DNA of 8,342 nt. Source: an uncultured Planctomycetia bacterium (GTDB taxonomy: Bacteria > Planctomycetota > UBA1135 > GCA-002686595). Position numbers and translations under genes: made by a program. The stretch is taken from the NCBI GenBank assembly GCA_937952135.1, contig CALFYL010000411.1:1-8342 (forward strand), in the 5' to 3' direction. The notes beneath the pieces were generated by a model, which saw only the letters and a list, made by a program, of their open reading frames with translations, was not told where the DNA came from and searched no databases. Position 1 is the stretch's first letter; the number at the start of each line of letters is the position of its first letter. Shown in pieces: positions 7,132 through 8,342 of this stretch.

Positions 7132-7737
7132 ATGCACAGCCCCGAGCCCTCGTCGTCCCACGGAGATCCCGTGGAGCGCTTACGACGGGGCGACCGCGCG
7201 GCGCTCGAGGAGCTCTTGGTGCGACACCTTCCGCGGCTGCGCGCGTTCGTGCGGCTGCGCGCAGGCCCGACGGTGCGCGCGCACGACGACAGCGGCGATC
7301 TGGTCCAGTCGGTGTGCCGCGAGGTGCTCGCGAAGCTCCCCGACGCGCACTTCGAAGGCGAGGCGGCTTTTCGGAGCTGGCTGTTCGCCGAGGCGGCGCG
7401 CAAGATCCTCAAGCGCGCGCGCTTCAACACCGCGGCCAAGCGCGACGATGTGCGAGCCGAGGCCTTCGACAGCGAGTTGGTCGCCTGCTACTCGTCGTTC
7501 GCATCGCCCAGCCAGCACGCGGCCGTCCGCGAGCAGCTCGAGCAAGTCGAGGCGGCCTTCGATCACTTGAGCGAGCGTGAGCGCGAGCTGATCTCGCTGG
7601 CGTATCTCGTGGAGACGCCGCGCGCCGACATCGCGCAGCAACTGGGCTTGAGCGAGGGAGCGTTGCGCACAGCGCTCCATCGCGCGCTCGCGCGCCTCGC
7701 GTCGTTGCTCGACCGACCGGGTCGAGGCGAATCGTGA
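7132..7737 (+). CDS. ECF-family RNA polymerase sigma factor (planctomycete type)
   Basis: A 201-aa sigma-70 family protein of the small ECF class, which directs RNA polymerase to a dedicated set of promoters. Residues about 22-97 form region 2, with the core-binding and -10-reading stretch DSGDLVQSVCREVL (53-66) and FRSWLFAEAARKILKRAR (80-97). A variable linker follows. Residues about 144-193 form region 4, with a helix-turn-helix of the RADIAQQLGLSEGALRTALH type that reads the -35 element. There are no region 1 or 3 equivalents and no C-terminal extension. I chose the ATG at 7132 over the in-frame GTG at 7075 because the extra 19 residues are not sigma-like and would start 26 bp from the kinase gene. 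Neither start has a good ribosome-binding site. No anti-sigma factor gene is adjacent. The divergent membrane kinase is the likely regulator, by analogy with planctomycete ECF-kinase loci. Confidence 0.9.
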   Translation: MHSPEPSSSHGDPVERLRRGDRAALEELLVRHLPRLRAFVRLRAGPTVRAHDDSGDLVQSVCREVLAKLPDAHFEGEAAFRSWLFAEAARKILKRARFNTAAKRDDVRAEAFDSELVACYSSFASPSQHAAVREQLEQVEAAFDHLSERERELISLAYLVETPRADIAQQLGLSEGALRTALHRALARLASLLDRPGRGES

Positions 7738-7757
7738 GCCTCCGGGCGTAGCAGTAG

Positions 7758-7778
7758 TTCCGATGCCGTGCATCGGAA
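7758..7778. terminator. Perfect 9-bp hairpin between the convergent sigma gene and the minus-strand gene (possible bidirectional terminator)
   Basis: TTCCGATGC (7758-7766) pairs perfectly with GCATCGGAA (7770-7778) around a 3-nt loop, CGT. A second weaker hairpin follows: CGCGAG at 7787-7792 with CTCGCG at 7804-7809. Both sit in the 82-bp gap between the sigma stop (7735-7737) and the minus-strand stop (7820-7822). The mixed base composition of the first stem makes chance pairing less likely than in the GC-only flanks. No T-run follows on either strand. Confidence 0.5.
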
Positions 7779-7819
7779 TGCCGCTCCGCGAGATTCGCCG
7801 TCGCTCGCGACAGCGGCCG

Positions 7820-8342
7820 TCACCGACCGCCGGTCGTCCAGCGCGCGTCGAACCCGTGGACCCAACCAGGCCTGCGGAAGAACGCCTGCGCGCCGGGCGC
7901 TTGGTTGGGGAAAGGAGGTCGATCAGCGCTCTGCTGATGCGCGCGCGCATCGATGAACGCGGTCTCGAACAGCGACATCTCGGCATGCGGACCGAGCGCC
8001 AGAGGCGGGAGCACGAACTGACATCTCGCGTAGGCGCAGCCCACCTCGCTATCGAGTCCGGATGCCGACACCTCCAACTCCGCGGGCGCACGTGCGCTGG
8101 AGATCTCGATCGGCTCGTCGCCGCCGTTGCGCAAGACGACGCACAGCGCGCCCACGAGAGTCCGCGCTCGCTGCGGATCGCCCTGAGGTCGCAGCTTGAC
8201 CTCGAACTCCAGCGGCGAGCGCACCGACCAGGCGACCTTGTTGGACTCGAGGCGATACGGGGGCGTCGAAGCCATCTCACCGAACGAGGCCGGAGCGGGA
8301 AGCGCTCGATTGAACTCGTCACGGATCGGCAGCGCCCTGAAG
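7820..8342 (-). CDS. Unrecognised protein, C-terminal part (probably beta-rich; runs off the right edge)
   Basis: I do not recognise the family. The frame is open from the window edge to a TGA at 7822-7820, giving 173 residues, with G/C-rich third positions like its neighbours. An ATG at 8275-8273 could start a 151-aa protein (MASTPPYRLESNK). However, the 22 upstream codons are also open and protein-like (LPIRDEFNRALPAPASFGE) and no spaced Shine-Dalgarno precedes the ATG, so I prefer a truncated longer gene. Alternating hydrophobic runs (PLEFEVKLRP, LVGALCVVLRNGGDEPIEI, CQFVLPPLALG) suggest a beta-sandwich. Two Cys lie close together (GCAYARC). No transmembrane helix is seen, and the tail is rich in Pro, Gly and aromatics. 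A loose likeness to arrestin or Spo0M-type beta proteins is only a guess. It is convergent with the sigma gene, so a link to it is unproven. Confidence 0.55.
   Translation of the reverse strand, partial: FRALPIRDEFNRALPAPASFGEMASTPPYRLESNKVAWSVRSPLEFEVKLRPQGDPQRARTLVGALCVVLRNGGDEPIEISSARAPAELEVSASGLDSEVGCAYARCQFVLPPLALGPHAEMSLFETAFIDARAHQQSADRPPFPNQAPGAQAFFRRPGWVHGFDARWTTGGR

Noticed and set aside
4943..7570. An 875-codon plus-strand open frame opposite the kinase and running into the sigma gene
   Set aside because: It is His/Arg/Leu-rich with no domain, antisense to an intact kinase and in a wrong frame of an intact sigma factor.
335..7737. A functional system joining the protease with the kinase and sigma factor, such as regulated proteolysis of an anti-sigma factor
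   Set aside because: The protease is exported, is convergent with the kinase and separated from it by a hairpin, and no anti-sigma substrate is present. Nothing in the sequence supports the link.
7180..8322. A 380-codon minus-strand open frame covering the sigma gene and the right end
   Set aside because: It is antisense to the sigma factor and Arg/Ser-rich. The minus-strand frame ending at 7820 has better protein character for the right end.
1..8342. CRISPR arrays, tRNA or rRNA genes, insertion sequences, att sites
   Set aside because: I saw no regularly spaced direct repeats, cloverleaf sequences, transposase motifs or terminal inverted repeats on either strand.

Overview
This is a GC-rich window (codon third positions are mostly G or C) that reads like a planctomycete chromosome, probably from a lineage with large, heavily multidomain proteins. 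Three things support this. First, an ECF sigma factor with a region 2 of the DLVQSVCREVL type sits head-to-head with a membrane Ser/Thr kinase carrying a long TPR tail. Second, a secreted protease ends in a six-cysteine module (YCTGKxNSLGC start, VCE end) that I associate from memory with exported planctomycete proteins. Third, Shine-Dalgarno sequences are weak or absent at two of the three complete genes. The assignment is inference; no rRNA or marker gene is present.

Layout, left to right. (1) 1-84, minus: first 28 codons of a probable acyl-CoA dehydrogenase, cut by the window edge. (2) 85-334: 250-bp divergent intergenic region with a candidate -10 box for the minus gene and an imperfect stem-loop in the leader of the plus gene. 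(3) 335-3985, plus: a 1216-aa secreted subtilase (S8, KP-43-like) with a two-part propeptide, catalytic domain, beta-barrel, Ig/FN3-like domains and a terminal six-Cys module. (4) 3986-4072: convergent junction with a 9-bp GC hairpin. (5) 4073-7048, minus: a 991-aa Ser/Thr protein kinase with one transmembrane helix, a coiled coil and a TPR-type tail. (6) 7049-7131: 83-bp divergent region. (7) 7132-7737, plus: a 201-aa ECF sigma factor. (8) 7738-7819: convergent junction with a 9-bp perfect hairpin. (9) 7820 to the right edge, minus: the C-terminal part of an unrecognised protein, probably beta-rich.

How the genes may work together. The kinase and sigma factor are the only pair whose arrangement suggests a shared function. 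They are divergent, share an 83-bp promoter region, and no anti-sigma factor is visible. This matches known planctomycete ECF/Ser-Thr-kinase loci in which the kinase is thought to control the sigma factor. The protease and the acyl-CoA dehydrogenase are divergent neighbours with no evident functional link. I found no CRISPR array, tRNA, rRNA, insertion sequence, phage gene or defence system. The most investigable items are the kinase-sigma pair and the protease's two-module propeptide and C-terminal Cys module. I do not see clear evidence of a wholly new system.
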